7,035 bases of DNA, from positions 20,806-27,840 of the forward strand of contig DBRE01000032.1 of assembly GCA_002305535.1 (NCBI GenBank), read 5' to 3'. The DNA comes from Syntrophomonas sp. UBA1376. GTDB taxonomy: Bacteria; Bacillota; Syntrophomonadia; Syntrophomonadales; Syntrophomonadaceae. The first letter of the stretch is position 1; each line of letters begins with the position of its first letter. The notes under the pieces were generated by a model. That model saw only the letters and a program-made list of their open reading frames with translations, was not told where the DNA came from and did not search any database. The position numbers and the translations under genes were made by a program. This document shows positions 6,082 to 7,035 of the stretch, one piece after another.

Positions 6082-6990
6082 TTATCGCCAACCTCTTTTA
6101 TGTCTTCGGTATTCAGAAGGCGCTACCCCTATACAGCGCTTAAACAAAGTGGCGAAATGCCCGGCATTAACAAAGCCACACAAAGCAGCCACTTCTCCCA
6201 TTGAATAATGGCTTTTTTCCAGCATCTCTTGGGCTCTTTGGATGCGGATAGCCATTAGGTATTGATAAGGGGTTTGCCCGGTGTGCTGCTTGAATAATCT
6301 AATAAAGTAGTGCGGGCTTAAATGGACTATTTGACAGATATCTTCTATCGAGATAGGACCATTATAGTAACTTTGCATATAATCAATAGCTCTGTTCACG
6401 CTTTGCTGATCTCGCAAGGCTTTTTCTCGGAATATATTACTATCTCCATTTATCTCCCGTAATAATTGCACCGCTACTTGGATAGAAATGCTATCCACCA
6501 TCATGGGATAACTGCTGCCAAAGTTAAGTACCTCGTGTTGAAAATTGACGATAGCCTCCACTAGGCGATAACTGAAGGTGGTTTCTATTCGTTTAAACTT
6601 TACTTCGTTAGTTCGGCTTATTTCCGAGGCTACCGGTTGAAAGAAATCTCTTTTGATAGTGATGTCAAAATATTTGACCGGATATTTGTGAATGCCGGTC
6701 GACAGCACAGTCAAACATGCCCCTGGATCAAAAGAAACCAAGTTGCCTTTCTTAAACTGACGCGGCTTCTTATCTATTTTAGCCGGTGGCGGAGTGGTAA
6801 AAAGAACTATAAAATGATAGTCGTCAAAACAGATTTCCTTGTCAATAATAAAATCTTCCGGTTCGAAGATAGCAAGATTGGTACTTATATAAGATTTGGT
6901 CTTATTATGTATATCTGGCGTGATGTTTTCAATATAATTATCAAATCTGCCCATTTTATCAGTCCCTGAATCGACATTTGTATCTATCAT
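6082..6990 (-). CDS. AraC-family transcriptional regulator
   Basis: This 302-residue protein has the two-part layout of AraC/XylS regulators. The N-terminal part (about 40-125) is beta-rich and cupin-like, with GNLVSFDPGA at 82-91, and would sense a ligand or mediate dimerisation. The C-terminal 100 residues hold two helix-turn-helix units: SIEDICQIVHLSPHYFIRLF (214-233) and a second one from SMGEVAALCGF (263-273) to the family signature ending in GVAPSEYRR (288-296). It binds DNA as a cytoplasmic regulator; its ligand cannot be read from sequence. The long start at 6990 has no visible binding site. Met13 (codon 6954-6952) has AGGGA 8 bases upstream and may be the true start, giving 290 residues. 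It lies upstream of the SLH gene on the same strand but ends in its own terminator; control of that gene, or of itself, is inferred from position only. Confidence 0.93.
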   Translation of the reverse strand: MIDTNVDSGTDKMGRFDNYIENITPDIHNKTKSYISTNLAIFEPEDFIIDKEICFDDYHFIVLFTTPPPAKIDKKPRQFKKGNLVSFDPGACLTVLSTGIHKYPVKYFDITIKRDFFQPVASEISRTNEVKFKRIETTFSYRLVEAIVNFQHEVLNFGSSYPMMVDSISIQVAVQLLREINGDSNIFREKALRDQQSVNRAIDYMQSYYNGPISIEDICQIVHLSPHYFIRLFKQHTGQTPYQYLMAIRIQRAQEMLEKSHYSMGEVAALCGFVNAGHFATLFKRCIGVAPSEYRRHKRGWR

Positions 6991-7019
6991 ATAACATAAT
7001 TGGTGCTATTACTTCACAA
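6991..7019 (-). promoter_or_regulatory. Weak candidate promoter of the AraC-family gene
   Basis: On the minus strand TTGTGA (7019-7014) and TGTTAT (6996-6991) are 17 bases apart, each 4 of 6 to the sigma-A consensus. Transcription would start near 6984, inside the long reading frame, which would agree with translation from Met13. The match is weak, and the window ends just upstream. Confidence 0.2.
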
Positions 7020-7035
7020 CAACTATTAATTGAGA

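Noticed and set aside
5884..6204. Plus-strand open frame of 106 codons overlapping the end of the AraC gene
   Set aside because: It overlaps the AraC helix-turn-helix coding region on the opposite strand, crosses the terminator, and its translation resembles no protein I know.

Overview
The window looks like a stretch of chromosome from an anaerobic, Gram-positive-type Firmicute (Clostridia or a relative). This is an inference from three things: strong AGGAGG-type ribosome binding sites, a secreted protein with three C-terminal SLH (S-layer homology) domains, and a DUF2935 protein, a family typical of Firmicutes. Base composition is moderate and similar across the genes. I see no mobile element, CRISPR array, rRNA or tRNA, and no sign of recent transfer. 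The genus cannot be fixed from this sequence.

Layout, left to right. The first 185 bases are non-coding and carry a good match to a sigma-54 (-24/-12) promoter. It leads into a plus-strand short-chain dehydrogenase/reductase gene (186-950), closed by a strong rho-independent terminator. A 255-base gap follows, containing a plausible sigma-A promoter. Next is a plus-strand gene (1206-2186) for a tandemly duplicated DUF2935 helical protein, also closed by a terminator. The rest is on the minus strand. Read in its direction of transcription, it holds an AraC-family regulator (6990-6082), its own terminator, a 971-residue multidomain SLH surface protein (5827-2912, GTG start), and a small lipoprotein (2768-2298) that converges on the DUF2935 gene.

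The genes appear to form at least three transcription units: the dehydrogenase, the DUF2935 protein, and the surface protein with the lipoprotein. The AraC-type gene is separated from the surface-protein gene by a terminator. Just beyond that terminator lies a compact repeat cluster (5945-5981) of two 11-13 base direct repeats about 21 bases apart, with a 14-base palindrome between them. It would suit an AraC-type operator, so the AraC protein is the natural candidate to control the surface gene. No binding data can be read from sequence.

Nothing here amounts to a clearly new molecular system. The best leads are the sigma-54 control of a lone dehydrogenase, the repeat cluster between the regulator and the surface gene, and the mosaic surface protein paired with a lipoprotein of unknown role.
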